A stretch of 34,355 nucleotides of DNA from a virus: the IMG/VR virus record IMGVR_UViG_3300020204_000192, positions 1 through 34,355 of that record; one strand, given 5' to 3'. Of the stretch, positions 1 through 6,172 are shown piece by piece. Made by a program: the position numbers and the translations under genes. The notes under the pieces are model-generated. The model was not told where the DNA came from and searched no databases. It worked only from the letters and a program-made list of their open reading frames with translations. The stretch's first letter is position 1, and every line of letters starts with the position of its first letter.

Positions 1-40
1 CATCACTCAGGTGGCTTTGGATTGCTGTTCTAATTGTCAT
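1..40 (-). CDS. 5' end of a gene running off the left edge
   Basis: Only the first 13 codons are in the window (MTIRTAIQSHLSD), so no function can be given. The start is supported by the A/T-rich leader ending AAAAGTTATG that precedes many genes here, and by the promoter at 65-96, whose -7 box ends about 25 nt upstream. Confidence 0.6.
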   Translation of the reverse strand, partial: MTIRTAIQSHLSD

Positions 41-64
41 AACTTTTATTTAATTTCAATGTCG

Positions 65-96
65 TGAATGTACGAACAAACACGTGCCCTGCCAAA
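65..96 (-). promoter_or_regulatory. Promoter, GTCAT class, for the left-edge gene
   Basis: On the minus strand TTTG (93-96) and TACATTCA (65-72) are separated by 20 nt. A GTCAT box lies 8 nt upstream of the TTTGG. The -7 box deviates at two positions from the TATATTTA seen elsewhere, exactly as at 5549-5556. Confidence 0.7.
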
Positions 97-130
97 TCTT
101 ATTGATGACTTAGCTATGACTCTTGCATAT

Positions 131-234
131 TACGTTAGGGCGTTAATTACTAACGCTCTACTACACTTTGTAGTCCGTTGATTATTAACGCTCTACATAA
201 CCCGTTAGGGCGTTGATTATTAACGCTCTACATA
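131..234. repeat. Array 1 of GCGTTAAT-type palindromic repeats
   Basis: Three imperfect copies of a palindrome of the form GCGTTA-N5-TAACGC are spaced by short linkers that include CTACATAACCC. A separate hairpin (ACTACACTTTGTAGT, 160-174) sits between copies one and two. The array lies about 35 nt upstream of the -33 box of the promoter at 65-96 and just after the stop codon at 228. Related arrays occur at 5608-5705 and 9815-9915. Binding of a regulator is inferred from this position. Confidence 0.75.
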
Positions 235-602
235 TTCATATGCTTTATAACGTATTTCTTGCATTTTTTAGCATGACGTTTAGCTATTTTATTTGCTTCA
301 CGTTCGTATGGATGTCTATCGTACCCGTACTTGGTAAACATTTTTGTATATTGTTCCATGCACTGAGTTGAATGAGTGTATTCGTGAATTATAGTGTCTA
401 TAAAATCTAAAAATGATTTATGGTTTGGCTTTACTATAAGTATTAGATCTTTGTCCTCATCGTAGTAGCCCTTACACGGCGGATCTTCTTTGAGGCGTGT
501 ACGGGCTAGTTTGAGGGTTGGTGAATTATTTTTTTTAAATATTTTTTCACAATATTTTATTGCCAAGCAGGCTGTTTTCCTTGATATATTATTGATGTTC
601 AT
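228..602 (-). CDS. Small zinc metallopeptidase-like protein (HExxH)
   Basis: A 124-residue protein with a clear zincin signature: HEYTH at residues 73-77, inside a hydrophobic helix, followed about 23 residues later by YEREA, whose glutamates could supply the third zinc ligand. No signal peptide is visible, so action in the cytoplasm is likely. It is a distant paralogue of the 136-residue protein at 15640-16050, which has HEYQH and then PLEKDA at a similar distance. The substrate is unknown; zincins of this size in phages are generally uncharacterised. Its own promoter lies at 609-640. Confidence 0.7.
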   Translation of the reverse strand: MNINNISRKTACLAIKYCEKIFKKNNSPTLKLARTRLKEDPPCKGYYDEDKDLILIVKPNHKSFLDFIDTIIHEYTHSTQCMEQYTKMFTKYGYDRHPYEREANKIAKRHAKKCKKYVIKHMNM

Positions 603-608
603 AGCGTT

Positions 609-640
609 TGAATATACGAATAAAATGTTGATTTTCCAAA
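609..640 (-). promoter_or_regulatory. Promoter for the zincin gene, no GTCAT box
   Basis: TTTG (637-640), 20-nt spacer, TATATTCA (609-616) on the minus strand. The ATG at 602 lies only 6 nt after the -7 box, so the transcript has little or no leader. Confidence 0.75.
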
Positions 641-843
641 TTTATTGCTAAATTAAATTTAAATTAAATATATACTTTGTCGATAAGAAGGGTTGGGGGA
701 GCGGGGAAAAGGGGTTAGATTCCAAACCTCTCCTCCCCTCTACTCACCTTAGTCCTTTCACCTACTACTACACCTTGTAGCCCCCCATATCCCCTTCACC
801 TTATTTCTTTTCACACATTGACTACATTTCGTAGTCCTTACTA
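641..843. other. Gene-free spacer with G-quadruplex motif and pyrimidine tract
   Basis: No open frame in this 203-base stretch looks coding. On the plus strand four G runs fall in 25 bases: 690-692, 695-699, 703-706 and 711-714, with loops of 2, 3 and 4 bases, which meets the usual G-quadruplex pattern. It is followed by a C/T-rich tract to about 820 and by short hairpins with CTACA/TGTAG arms at 768-780 and GACTAC/GTAGTC arms at 820-836. The G runs lie on the template strand for the leftward genes. A role as origin, pause or regulatory site is only a guess. Confidence 0.6.
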
Positions 844-857
844 CTACACTTTGTAGT
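843..857. repeat. ACTACA-CTT-TGTAGT hairpin repeat
   Basis: A perfect 6-bp inverted repeat with a 3-base loop overlaps the stop codon of the Smr-like gene. The same 15-base sequence occurs at 160-174, and variants at 768-780 and 820-836. It may act as a 3'-end hairpin. Confidence 0.6.
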
Positions 858-1080
858 CCTCACCTATCACTCTTATTCTACCACGATTATTTGATTCCAC
901 CACATACTTGAAATCATATTTATCTAGAAAATCCATTGCTATTTCTCTCATCACAACACTATCTCCTGTCACAATAATTGATTCGCTTGATATGCTTTTA
1001 CCTTTCCACAGATAAAAATCCTCTAGTTTATCTAATACATTGATGTGTTTTGTTCCGTGTAAATCAAGTGTGCGGGGCAT
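844..1080 (-). CDS. Mini Smr-domain protein
   Basis: A 78-residue protein that fits a stand-alone Smr (small MutS-related) domain. LDLHG at residues 5-9 is the first Smr motif. A helix follows, then strand IIVTGDS (35-41) where the family normally has an HGxG loop, then a helix and a final strand. Smr domains bind or cut nucleic acid. The HGxG motif is changed to TGDS here, so catalysis is doubtful and a binding role is possible. It is followed by short genes of unknown function. The match is by motif order only. Confidence 0.65.
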   Translation of the reverse strand: MPRTLDLHGTKHINVLDKLEDFYLWKGKSISSESIIVTGDSVVMREIAMDFLDKYDFKYVVESNNRGRIRVIGEDYKV

Positions 1081-1096
1081 TTTTTAAATTAATTTA

Positions 1097-1246
1097 TTAT
1101 CCTTTAATTTCAGTAGCATTCCAACTTGAAACATGTTTGCCATATTTATCTTTAATACGTTGGCCTGCTTCGTTGGGTGAATTAGCATATACTTCATCTA
1201 CACGTTGTGCTCCTTTGTCATTAAAATTTACTTTGTACTTTTTCAT
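1097..1246 (-). CDS. Small hypothetical protein, 49 aa
   Basis: Start chosen at the ATG at 1246, which begins MKKYKVNF and avoids overlap with the preceding gene; a longer frame opens at 1282 inside that gene. The protein is soluble and charged, with a segment reading VDEVYANSPNEAGQRIKDKY that suggests one strand followed by a helix. I do not recognise it. Confidence 0.6.
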   Translation of the reverse strand: MKKYKVNFNDKGAQRVDEVYANSPNEAGQRIKDKYGKHVSSWNATEIKG

Positions 1247-1259
1247 AATTGTGTTATTT

Positions 1260-1550
1260 TTAGTTTGCTTTATTTTTATCATATATCATTACCCATACGC
1301 AATAAACACTTGTCCAAACCATTATTGTCAATGCTTTGGAATTGTTAGCGTCCGGAACATAATTAAGTATAGTCATTGATCCCAGGGTGAATACTAACAT
1401 TGATAGCCAATTAGATTTGATTGTGGAGATAATTGACTTTGCTATCGTCGTTATAGTGTTACTGGGATTGCTATTATTATTTATTCTCTCTAATTTATTA
1501 TTGCGGTTTGATGTTTTAGCATCGCTAATGTGAATTGGTTTGTTTTTCAT
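1260..1550 (-). CDS. Two-helix membrane protein, 96 aa
   Basis: A polar Asn/Ser/Lys-rich N-terminal half (residues 1-46) precedes two hydrophobic segments at about 48-65 and 73-90, with a short PDANNS turn and a charged KNKAN end. No known family is recognised. It heads a run of small membrane proteins between 1.2 and 4.5 kb that may act on the host inner membrane. Confidence 0.65.
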   Translation of the reverse strand: MKNKPIHISDAKTSNRNNKLERINNNSNPSNTITTIAKSIISTIKSNWLSMLVFTLGSMTILNYVPDANNSKALTIMVWTSVYCVWVMIYDKNKAN

Positions 1551-1583
1551 AGTTTTTGATATTGTTTATTTAAATTGTTTATA

Positions 1584-1676
1584 TTAAAGTGTCATTAGAA
1601 CCATAATGGCTATACCAACGATTCCAACTATTCCCATCAATAAAAGTATATCTTCGAATTTATTTTTCCTGTTCAT
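1584..1676 (-). CDS. Single-helix membrane peptide, 30 aa
   Basis: Begins MNRKNKFEDI and continues as one hydrophobic helix to the stop. Its ATG lies inside the last codons of the gene at 1660-1773, a 17-nt overlap that suggests translational coupling. Function unknown. Confidence 0.55.
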   Translation of the reverse strand: MNRKNKFEDILLLMGIVGIVGIAIMVLMTL

Positions 1677-1773
1677 AAGTTTGATCAAATATTTTCCCGA
1701 TAACTTCGGGATTTCTAACAATGTAACAGATGAATAAAACACTTATAATAGTTGAAACAACAATTATATCCAT
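1660..1773 (-). CDS. Single-helix membrane peptide, 37 aa
   Basis: Residues 2-19 form a hydrophobic helix (MDIIVVSTIISVLFICYIV) followed by a polar, partly charged tail ending EQEK. It overlaps the next small gene by 17 nt. Function unknown; it resembles the other tiny membrane peptides around it in size and layout only. Confidence 0.55.
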   Translation of the reverse strand: MDIIVVSTIISVLFICYIVRNPEVIGKIFDQTYEQEK

Positions 1774-1778
1774 TTTTA

Positions 1779-1949
1779 TTAGTTTTTAGGATTGAAATAG
1801 TTTAAAAGTCCTAAAATAGTTGGGGACCACAACCCAATGAAAATTGCTTTGAGTGGTTCATCCTTTACAATGTAAATCCATTCTGCCCAAAAGATACAAA
1901 AAATGGACGATAGTAAAAGTAGGTTTTTGGTTGTAATAAATTTGTTCAT
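1779..1949 (-). CDS. Two-helix membrane protein, 56 aa
   Basis: Two hydrophobic stretches (about residues 9-28 and 34-50) are separated by VKDEP. The stop is 5 nt upstream of the next start at 1773, so the genes form one transcription unit. Function unknown. Confidence 0.6.
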   Translation of the reverse strand: MNKFITTKNLLLLSSIFCIFWAEWIYIVKDEPLKAIFIGLWSPTILGLLNYFNPKN

Positions 1950-1961
1950 GATTTTTTTTGT

Positions 1962-2066
1962 TTATAGAGTTATTATTAAAATTAATTTTAGAATCATTGC
2001 TAAAGCAAATATGCATAATCCATAGAACATTCCTCGCTCTATAGCTGTGTTTATATTATTTGCCAT
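1962..2066 (-). CDS. Single-helix membrane peptide, 34 aa
   Basis: Starts MANNINTAIERGMF and then runs as one hydrophobic helix to the end. The start overlaps the last 11 nt of the gene at 2056-2271, suggesting coupled translation. Function unknown. Confidence 0.55.
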   Translation of the reverse strand: MANNINTAIERGMFYGLCIFALAMILKLILIITL

Positions 2067-2271
2067 GATATTTTTTAATCCACGAAGCGTTTTCATCAAG
2101 CCATTCTATAGGATATTTCCATACTTTCCCTTTGTATACAGGATTGTTGATGTTGTTATATTCGGAAATCTTAATTTTGTCTGCTTTGGCTGCTTGGTAA
2201 ACAATGTTTCCAAGTTCACTGCCTGCGGGATATCCTAGATATTCCCACAATGATTTAGTGTTTGTTTTCAT
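2056..2271 (-). CDS. Hypothetical protein, 71 aa
   Basis: Soluble, basic protein. The first third reads SLWEYLGYPAGSELGNIVYQ, and several Trp and Tyr residues follow (KVWKYPIEWLDENASWIKKY). The pattern resembles small phage proteins with a helix-turn-helix-like start, but I cannot assign a family. It overlaps the next membrane-peptide gene by 11 nt. Confidence 0.6.
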   Translation of the reverse strand: MKTNTKSLWEYLGYPAGSELGNIVYQAAKADKIKISEYNNINNPVYKGKVWKYPIEWLDENASWIKKYHGK

Positions 2272-2282
2272 TTATGTTTTAT

Positions 2283-2540
2283 TTAAAAAATTTTATCATC
2301 ATAAGATTCTGATTCGTGTATATGTGAAAGATTGATTAAATCTTGTTCATTTTGTTCTAGTTTACTATTATATATGCTCACAACAATTTTATCATCATCC
2401 ATTATTATTGGGATGTTATATTGTTCTTTGAACGGATGTTTCATTATTGGTAAAATTTTTATTTTTAGAAACTTATTTCCATTAATGCCGTTTTGTAATT
2501 TTTCTTGAATAATTTGTGCTAAAAATTCTGAATTGTTCAT
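2283..2540 (-). CDS. Hypothetical protein, 85 aa
   Basis: An N-terminal helix (NSEFLAQIIQEKLQNG) is followed by alternating hydrophobic strands and an acidic, Ser/His-rich tail. It has no membrane segment. It overlaps the preceding gene by 4 nt (2537-2540). I recognise no family. Confidence 0.6.
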   Translation of the reverse strand: MNNSEFLAQIIQEKLQNGINGNKFLKIKILPIMKHPFKEQYNIPIIMDDDKIVVSIYNSKLEQNEQDLINLSHIHESESYDDKIF

Positions 2541-2830
2541 ACTTTTTTATTGGCTATTTGTTTTAAGTAATTAACTACATGGCCCATCCAAAGTAAAGTT
2601 AAAGATGATCCTACAAGAGATGCGATTAGGATATAATCTAGACTATTTGCGAATGCAAAAAAAGAACCCATTACTACAAACACTCCTAATGCTGCTAAAC
2701 ACCAAAACACTATAGCTGTATCTGATGTTTTACTTGGCCAAATTAATCCATAGGATTCATCGGTAGTTGTTTCTTCAATAGGATACTTTGCATCTATTTG
2801 AGGAGTTGGTAATTGTTTATTTTCTTTCAT
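2537..2830 (-). CDS. Two-helix membrane protein, 97 aa
   Basis: A polar N-terminus of about 35 residues leads into hydrophobic segments at about 39-60 and 65-85 and a short basic tail. A GLIWPS motif before the first helix also occurs in the four-helix protein at 11949-12296, which may be chance. No family recognised. Confidence 0.65.
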   Translation of the reverse strand: MKENKQLPTPQIDAKYPIEETTTDESYGLIWPSKTSDTAIVFWCLAALGVFVVMGSFFAFANSLDYILIASLVGSSLTLLWMGHVVNYLKQIANKKV

Positions 2831-2930
2831 GATTTTTATTTTTGTTATTTAATTTGAATGCTATTATTATGAATATAGCTAATGCCATTTGTAGTATAAA
2901 AGTGAATAGCATAAAATCTATCTTAATCAT
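2817..2930 (-). CDS. Single-helix membrane peptide, 37 aa
   Basis: One hydrophobic helix (about residues 6-25, MLFTFILQMALAIFIIIAF) is followed by a very basic tail (KLNNKNKNHERK). It overlaps the next gene by 14 nt in another frame. The basic tail would face the cytoplasm. Function unknown. Confidence 0.55.
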   Translation of the reverse strand: MIKIDFMLFTFILQMALAIFIIIAFKLNNKNKNHERK

Positions 2931-2953
2931 AATTGTATATACGTAGTGTAGGA

Positions 2954-3298
2954 TTAGTTAATGTTACGTTTGCTTTTAGATTTTTCTATTTCGTATTGCT
3001 TATCAAATTCGTCTCCATCATAATCATCATCTTCGTCTGCAAACATGTCCGAATCGTATTCATCAAATCTACCTGTTTCGTCGTTCATAATGTAGTATGA
3101 ATTTACGGAACAAAAATCGTATGAATGTTTGTCTTCATCATCGTTGGGAAATTCATTTACAAATTCGTCTACAAAATTAGAGAAATCGTACATCACCTTT
3201 TTAATGCGTTCTAATTTCGCTTCACTTATATTTGCTTCGTAAATATCTACAAAGTTAATGTAGCTGGTGATTAGTTCTTTGACTTGTTTTTTTAACAT
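2954..3298 (-). CDS. Acidic hypothetical protein, 114 aa
   Basis: The first half is helical (LKKQVKELITSYINFVDIYE). The second half is strongly acidic, with runs such as ADEDDDYDGDEFD near residue 87, and ends in a short basic tail (KSKSKRN). The acidic stretch could mimic nucleic acid or bind a basic partner, as phage inhibitor proteins sometimes do, but nothing in the sequence proves this. Confidence 0.6.
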   Translation of the reverse strand: MLKKQVKELITSYINFVDIYEANISEAKLERIKKVMYDFSNFVDEFVNEFPNDDEDKHSYDFCSVNSYYIMNDETGRFDEYDSDMFADEDDDYDGDEFDKQYEIEKSKSKRNIN

Positions 3299-3309
3299 GT
3301 TTTATTTGT

Positions 3310-3711
3310 TTAGATTATTTTATTATATTCATCTAATCTGCCATCTTCCCAATACTCGTTTCCTCCATAGTAAACACATATTTCTTCTCCAATGTAGATG
3401 TTTTGGGTGGCAATAAAATTGAATGCTTTATGTTCAGGGTGATCTTCCCAACGTGCGTTAGGATTATTTGAGTGATTGTATAAACTTCCATATCCTAAAG
3501 CTATTACTTGTTCTTGAGGATTTAATCCTTGAGGCCAATTAAATCTATAACCAGTAAGAATGTGGCCTGTAGTGTGGTCAATAGGTAATGTAATTAAATG
3601 GCAAGTTTCTATAATTTCACCTTCACATATTAAAGCGGTAGCAAATACACCTAAACCTTTTCCAGGTGATTCCTTTATTTCTATTGTGTAAGGAGGTTTA
3701 ATATGAATCAT
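3310..3711 (-). CDS. SET-domain protein, putative lysine methyltransferase
   Basis: A 133-residue minimal SET domain. GKGLGVFAT (17-25) matches the N-terminal glycine-rich SET motif that helps bind S-adenosylmethionine. YNHSNNPNA (78-86) is the NHSxxPN pseudoknot motif, and GEEICVYYG (108-116) matches the second knot strand, including the expected tyrosine. The protein is essentially the catalytic core, with no pre- or post-SET cysteine clusters. SET proteins methylate lysines; in a phage the target could be a host or phage protein. Its stop is 11 nt from the next start, and its own start overlaps the upstream membrane-protein gene by 4 nt. Fold confidence is high; the substrate is unknown. 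Confidence 0.85.
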   Translation of the reverse strand: MIHIKPPYTIEIKESPGKGLGVFATALICEGEIIETCHLITLPIDHTTGHILTGYRFNWPQGLNPQEQVIALGYGSLYNHSNNPNARWEDHPEHKAFNFIATQNIYIGEEICVYYGGNEYWEDGRLDEYNKII

Positions 3712-3902
3712 TTGTTTTTAGTTGCTTCTTTTATCGCTGTGAATATAATAACAACTATCATTATAGGCCAAAGAATTATGAAAGGAATTCGTTCTTTGTT
3801 TTTAATTTCTTGTTTAGTTGATGTTAAAAAATCATTAGCTATGTCTATTAAAAACATTAGAGCTGTTCCTATTAATAGATATTTGAATATGGATACTATC
3901 AT
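3708..3902 (-). CDS. Two-helix membrane protein, 64 aa
   Basis: Hydrophobic segments at about 2-20 and 42-59 flank a charged loop (STKQEIKNKER). It overlaps the SET gene (4 nt) and the SprT-like gene (4 nt), so the three are probably co-translated. Function unknown. Confidence 0.65.
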   Translation of the reverse strand: MIVSIFKYLLIGTALMFLIDIANDFLTSTKQEIKNKERIPFIILWPIMIVVIIFTAIKEATKNK

Positions 3903-4384
3903 ACTTTTACAAGTTTATTTATTTGAAAGGTTGGATTTGGTTTGAATGTTAAAACATATTTTGGATCAAATCTGTTACTACATTTACCACAAGATGTTAA
4001 CCTACGGCCCATTCTTGAACGCGAATATTGTTTCTTACAACTTGAACATACTGCTATGTATTTTGATATAGGACGAGCTACTTTTTCAGAACTATAACAC
4101 CTATCACCTGTGCATCCAATTGATTGTGCTTTTGCTCGCCAAATGTGATTGTGTTTTTGGCCTGGAGTTAATGCGTGGGCAATTTCGTGTAGAATAGTGT
4201 TTCGTATTTCCTGTTCTGAGTTTAATTCAGTTAAGGGTTTAGATAGTGTGATTCGTTTTCTATAGTATTGACATGAACCGAATCGCCTGTTTGCTCTATC
4301 AAAAGCAAAATGCCAACCTTTATCTAACAATCCGTGCTGTTCCATAAGCTCGATTGCTAATTTGTTTGCTTGTCTTAGTTCCAT
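3899..4384 (-). CDS. SprT-like zinc metalloprotease with zinc ribbon
   Basis: A 161-residue member of the SprT/Spartan-like family. HEIAH (66-70) carries the catalytic glutamate and two zinc ligands; HNHIW (78-82) provides the third histidine. A C-terminal zinc ribbon is formed by CSSC (113-116) and CGKC (132-135). In eukaryotes Spartan cleaves DNA-protein crosslinks; phage and bacterial SprT-like proteins are thought to act on DNA-bound proteins. Length and domain order match the family well. The neighbouring membrane protein and SET gene overlap it in one unit. It probably acts in the cytoplasm on DNA. Confidence 0.85.
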   Translation of the reverse strand: MELRQANKLAIELMEQHGLLDKGWHFAFDRANRRFGSCQYYRKRITLSKPLTELNSEQEIRNTILHEIAHALTPGQKHNHIWRAKAQSIGCTGDRCYSSEKVARPISKYIAVCSSCKKQYSRSRMGRRLTSCGKCSNRFDPKYVLTFKPNPTFQINKLVKV

Positions 4385-4386
4385 TT

Positions 4387-4515
4387 TTATTCACCAAATA
4401 TTTTAAGAAAAATAAATCCAAGGGTGGATGATACGGCTAAAAATATTACCGATTCAATAAATTCTTTTGGATCGGCTCGCCATTGTTCTTTGAGTTCATT
4501 GAAAAATGTTTTCAT
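4387..4515 (-). CDS. Small membrane protein, 42 aa
   Basis: A polar, Trp-containing N-terminus (MKTFFNELKEQWRADPKEF) leads into one hydrophobic helix to the end. It has a strong promoter at 4530-4561 and a typical AAAAGTTATG leader, which supports its being real. It stops 2 nt before the SprT-like gene. Function unknown. Confidence 0.65.
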   Translation of the reverse strand: MKTFFNELKEQWRADPKEFIESVIFLAVSSTLGFIFLKIFGE

Positions 4516-4529
4516 AACTTTTATTTATT

Positions 4530-4561
4530 TAAATATACGAATGAATGTTTGAATAACCAAA
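4530..4561 (-). promoter_or_regulatory. Promoter, GTCAT class, for the unit at 4515
   Basis: TTTG (4558-4561), 20-nt spacer, TATATTTA (4530-4537) on the minus strand, with a GTCAT box 8 nt upstream of TTTGG. It overlaps no gene. It would drive the 42-aa, SprT-like and SET genes. Confidence 0.85.
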
Positions 4562-4581
4562 TTATTTGTATGACGTTTAGA

Positions 4582-5364
4582 TTAAACCCTCGAATAGGTA
4601 ATTCTGCTATTCGAGAGTTCAAAATACGATTTATTGTCAACTACGCCATTTCGGTTTTTGGTAAAAATTATATACGAAGCACCACCATCTCTATCTGTTT
4701 CTTTTCGCATTTCCATCATTGCGTCCATCATATGCTTTAGCTTATTTGAACCTGCGAATAAACCTGTTTTAGTGACTTGTTGAATTAGTAAAAATGAGGT
4801 GTATTTGTTTTCTTTGTTTTCACCTTTGTTATTTTTGACGCAAACGTCTACTAACCAAGATTCAGCCATTTTTCTATCCCAATTATTATCTTCTCTAACG
4901 CCTTCAATAATTTCAGCTGCGCTATCAATTAGAACTAAATCCCAACCAATACTTAACACTTGTTCAATTACATCTTTAGTATTATGTTCAATGTAATCTT
5001 GAGTAAAGAGAGTCTTAACAATACCAAATTGCTTAAATCGTTCAGTGTATTTGAACATTTGCTTTTTACCCATTTCACCTGAGATAAATAAGCATTTTGC
5101 GCCTTTATTTTGTGCGCTTGCAAGCAAATCAAGCAAAACTGTGGTTTTGCCAATTCCAGGATCTCCAATGCACATAATGTTTGTGGCACTTGGTACTCCA
5201 CCTTCGTGCGAAATCAAAGCATCAATTGGTAATCCCGTTTTCATTGTATGCATCATCCTTGGATCGATATTCAAATTGTCTAACTTGACAATACTTGAAA
5301 AGTCGATTAGAGATGGAACATAGGTTGCGTTTTTGCTTGGTCTTCCTCTTTTCTTTGCTTGCAT
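4582..5364 (-). CDS. RadA/DnaB-like RecA-fold ATPase with AT-hook-like start
   Basis: A 260-residue ATPase. Walker A is GDPGIGKT (67-74). Walker B ends in DLVLID (142-147). The strand LFISGE (92-97) and the block QQVTKTGLFAG (195-205), followed by HMMD and KNRNG (236-240), closely follow the order in RadA/Sms (HVTK.G.iAG, EHMVD, KNRFG). It lacks RadA's zinc finger and Lon-like domain, so it is a core-only version, as in several phage recombination or helicase proteins. KKRGRPSK (4-11) resembles an AT-hook for A/T-rich DNA. It may drive strand exchange or helicase loading. It has its own GTCAT-class promoter. Confidence 0.8.
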   Translation of the reverse strand: MQAKKRGRPSKNATYVPSLIDFSSIVKLDNLNIDPRMMHTMKTGLPIDALISHEGGVPSATNIMCIGDPGIGKTTVLLDLLASAQNKGAKCLFISGEMGKKQMFKYTERFKQFGIVKTLFTQDYIEHNTKDVIEQVLSIGWDLVLIDSAAEIIEGVREDNNWDRKMAESWLVDVCVKNNKGENKENKYTSFLLIQQVTKTGLFAGSNKLKHMMDAMMEMRKETDRDGGASYIIFTKNRNGVVDNKSYFELSNSRITYSRV

Positions 5365-5385
5365 AACTTTTATTTTTTATTTATT

Positions 5386-5417
5386 TAAATATACGAATGA
5401 TTGTTTGAATAGCCAAA
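5386..5417 (-). promoter_or_regulatory. Promoter, GTCAT class, for the RadA-like gene
   Basis: TTTG (5414-5417), 20-nt spacer, TATATTTA (5386-5393), with GTCAT 8 nt further upstream. The flanking block CTAAACGTCATA is the same as at the 4530 promoter. Confidence 0.85.
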
Positions 5418-5437
5418 TATTGGATATGACGTTTAGA

Positions 5438-5524
5438 TTACTTATTTTTACCGGGTAATTTGGGTAAATGAAGCTTTTTACCCTTAAGGTAATTTGCTTT
5501 GGCAATTGTTTTCAATTTTATCAT
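5438..5524 (-). CDS. Very basic 28-residue peptide
   Basis: The frame begins MIKLKTIAKANYLKG and contains 9 lysines and no acidic residue. It has its own promoter (5549-5580), an upstream repeat array and a good leader (AAAGGTTATG), which argues for real expression. A peptide this basic could bind RNA, DNA or membranes. It is too short for any family assignment. Confidence 0.5.
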   Translation of the reverse strand: MIKLKTIAKANYLKGKKLHLPKLPGKNK

Positions 5525-5548
5525 AACCTTTATTTAATTTCAATATCG

Positions 5549-5580
5549 TGAATGTACGAACAGACATAGTGATAGCCAAC
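5549..5580 (-). promoter_or_regulatory. Promoter, GTCAT class, downstream of array 2
   Basis: The -33 box is GTTGG rather than TTTGG (5576-5580), followed after 20 nt by TACATTCA (5549-5556). GTCAT lies 8 nt upstream of the -33 box. The -7 box is identical to that of the promoter at 65-96. Confidence 0.7.
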
Positions 5581-5607
5581 GCTTTCGCATGACTAAGTCA
5601 TGACGTT

Positions 5608-5705
5608 TTAGAGCGTTGACTATTAATGTTCTAATGGTTTATGTAGTGCGTTGATAATTAACGCGTTACGTGAATCATTAGAGCGTTAATTATTAATGTG
5701 CTATA
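5608..5705. repeat. Array 2 of GCGTTAAT-type palindromic repeats
   Basis: Three copies of the AGCGTTAAT-ATTAATG-type palindrome are separated by linkers including CTAATGG-TTATGTAG. The array ends 28 nt upstream of the -33 box of the promoter at 5549-5580. An ATGAC-TAA-GTCAT palindrome lies between them. The stretch 5525-5759 holds no other gene. Confidence 0.75.
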
Positions 5706-5759
5706 AATGTTACAAAACTTGCAGTACTCTTGTTGAAATTATGTTTGGTGTTGTTAAAA

Positions 5760-6098
5760 TTATTTATATATTTTTACTTTATGCAACGTTTTAATTAATT
5801 TGAATAAATCAGTAAAAGACATTTCTTTAGTATTTAATCTATCCTTTGCTAATAACATATCAGGCGTTTTATTACCATATCCACCAATTTTATCAATTGC
5901 AGCATAATTACTAAGTTTGGTTCTTTCACCTGTTCTCATTTGCACAAATACAGGATCTATGGGTGTGTTTTTAGGATCATCTTCTCTACTATATTCAGGC
6001 TTAAAATGAACCTTATATAAAACAATATCAGAATTTACTTTCTCAGTTACTTGTTGAATTTCTTCTCTGATAATTTGTCTTAATTGGGATAGTTTCAT
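5760..6098 (-). CDS. Possible internal head protein with CTS-like leader
   Basis: A 112-residue basic protein. The N-terminus MKLSQLRQIIREE is an amphipathic helix that ends in I-R-E, the type of site cut by T4-like prohead proteases ((L/I)-x-E). The same leader begins the proteins at 6173-6553 and, more loosely, 7617-8006, while the remainders are unrelated. In T4, such 10-residue capsid-targeting sequences send internal proteins into the prohead. The body has no recognised domain. Packaging with the DNA is inferred from the leader alone. Confidence 0.6.
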   Translation of the reverse strand: MKLSQLRQIIREEIQQVTEKVNSDIVLYKVHFKPEYSREDDPKNTPIDPVFVQMRTGERTKLSNYAAIDKIGGYGNKTPDMLLAKDRLNTKEMSFTDLFKLIKTLHKVKIYK

Positions 6099-6172
6099 AG
6101 TTTTATCCTTTTATTATAAATATGAATCAATTTGATAAAGGTGCTTTAATTGTTGGGTGGAATTGATTTTGT

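Noticed and set aside
131-234. CRISPR array
   Set aside because: The repeats are short, imperfect palindromes with linkers that are themselves repeated, only three copies long, and no cas gene is near.
1050-1379. Plus-strand open frame of 109 codons
   Set aside because: It spans three minus-strand genes with better starts and leaders. All supported genes in the window are on the minus strand.
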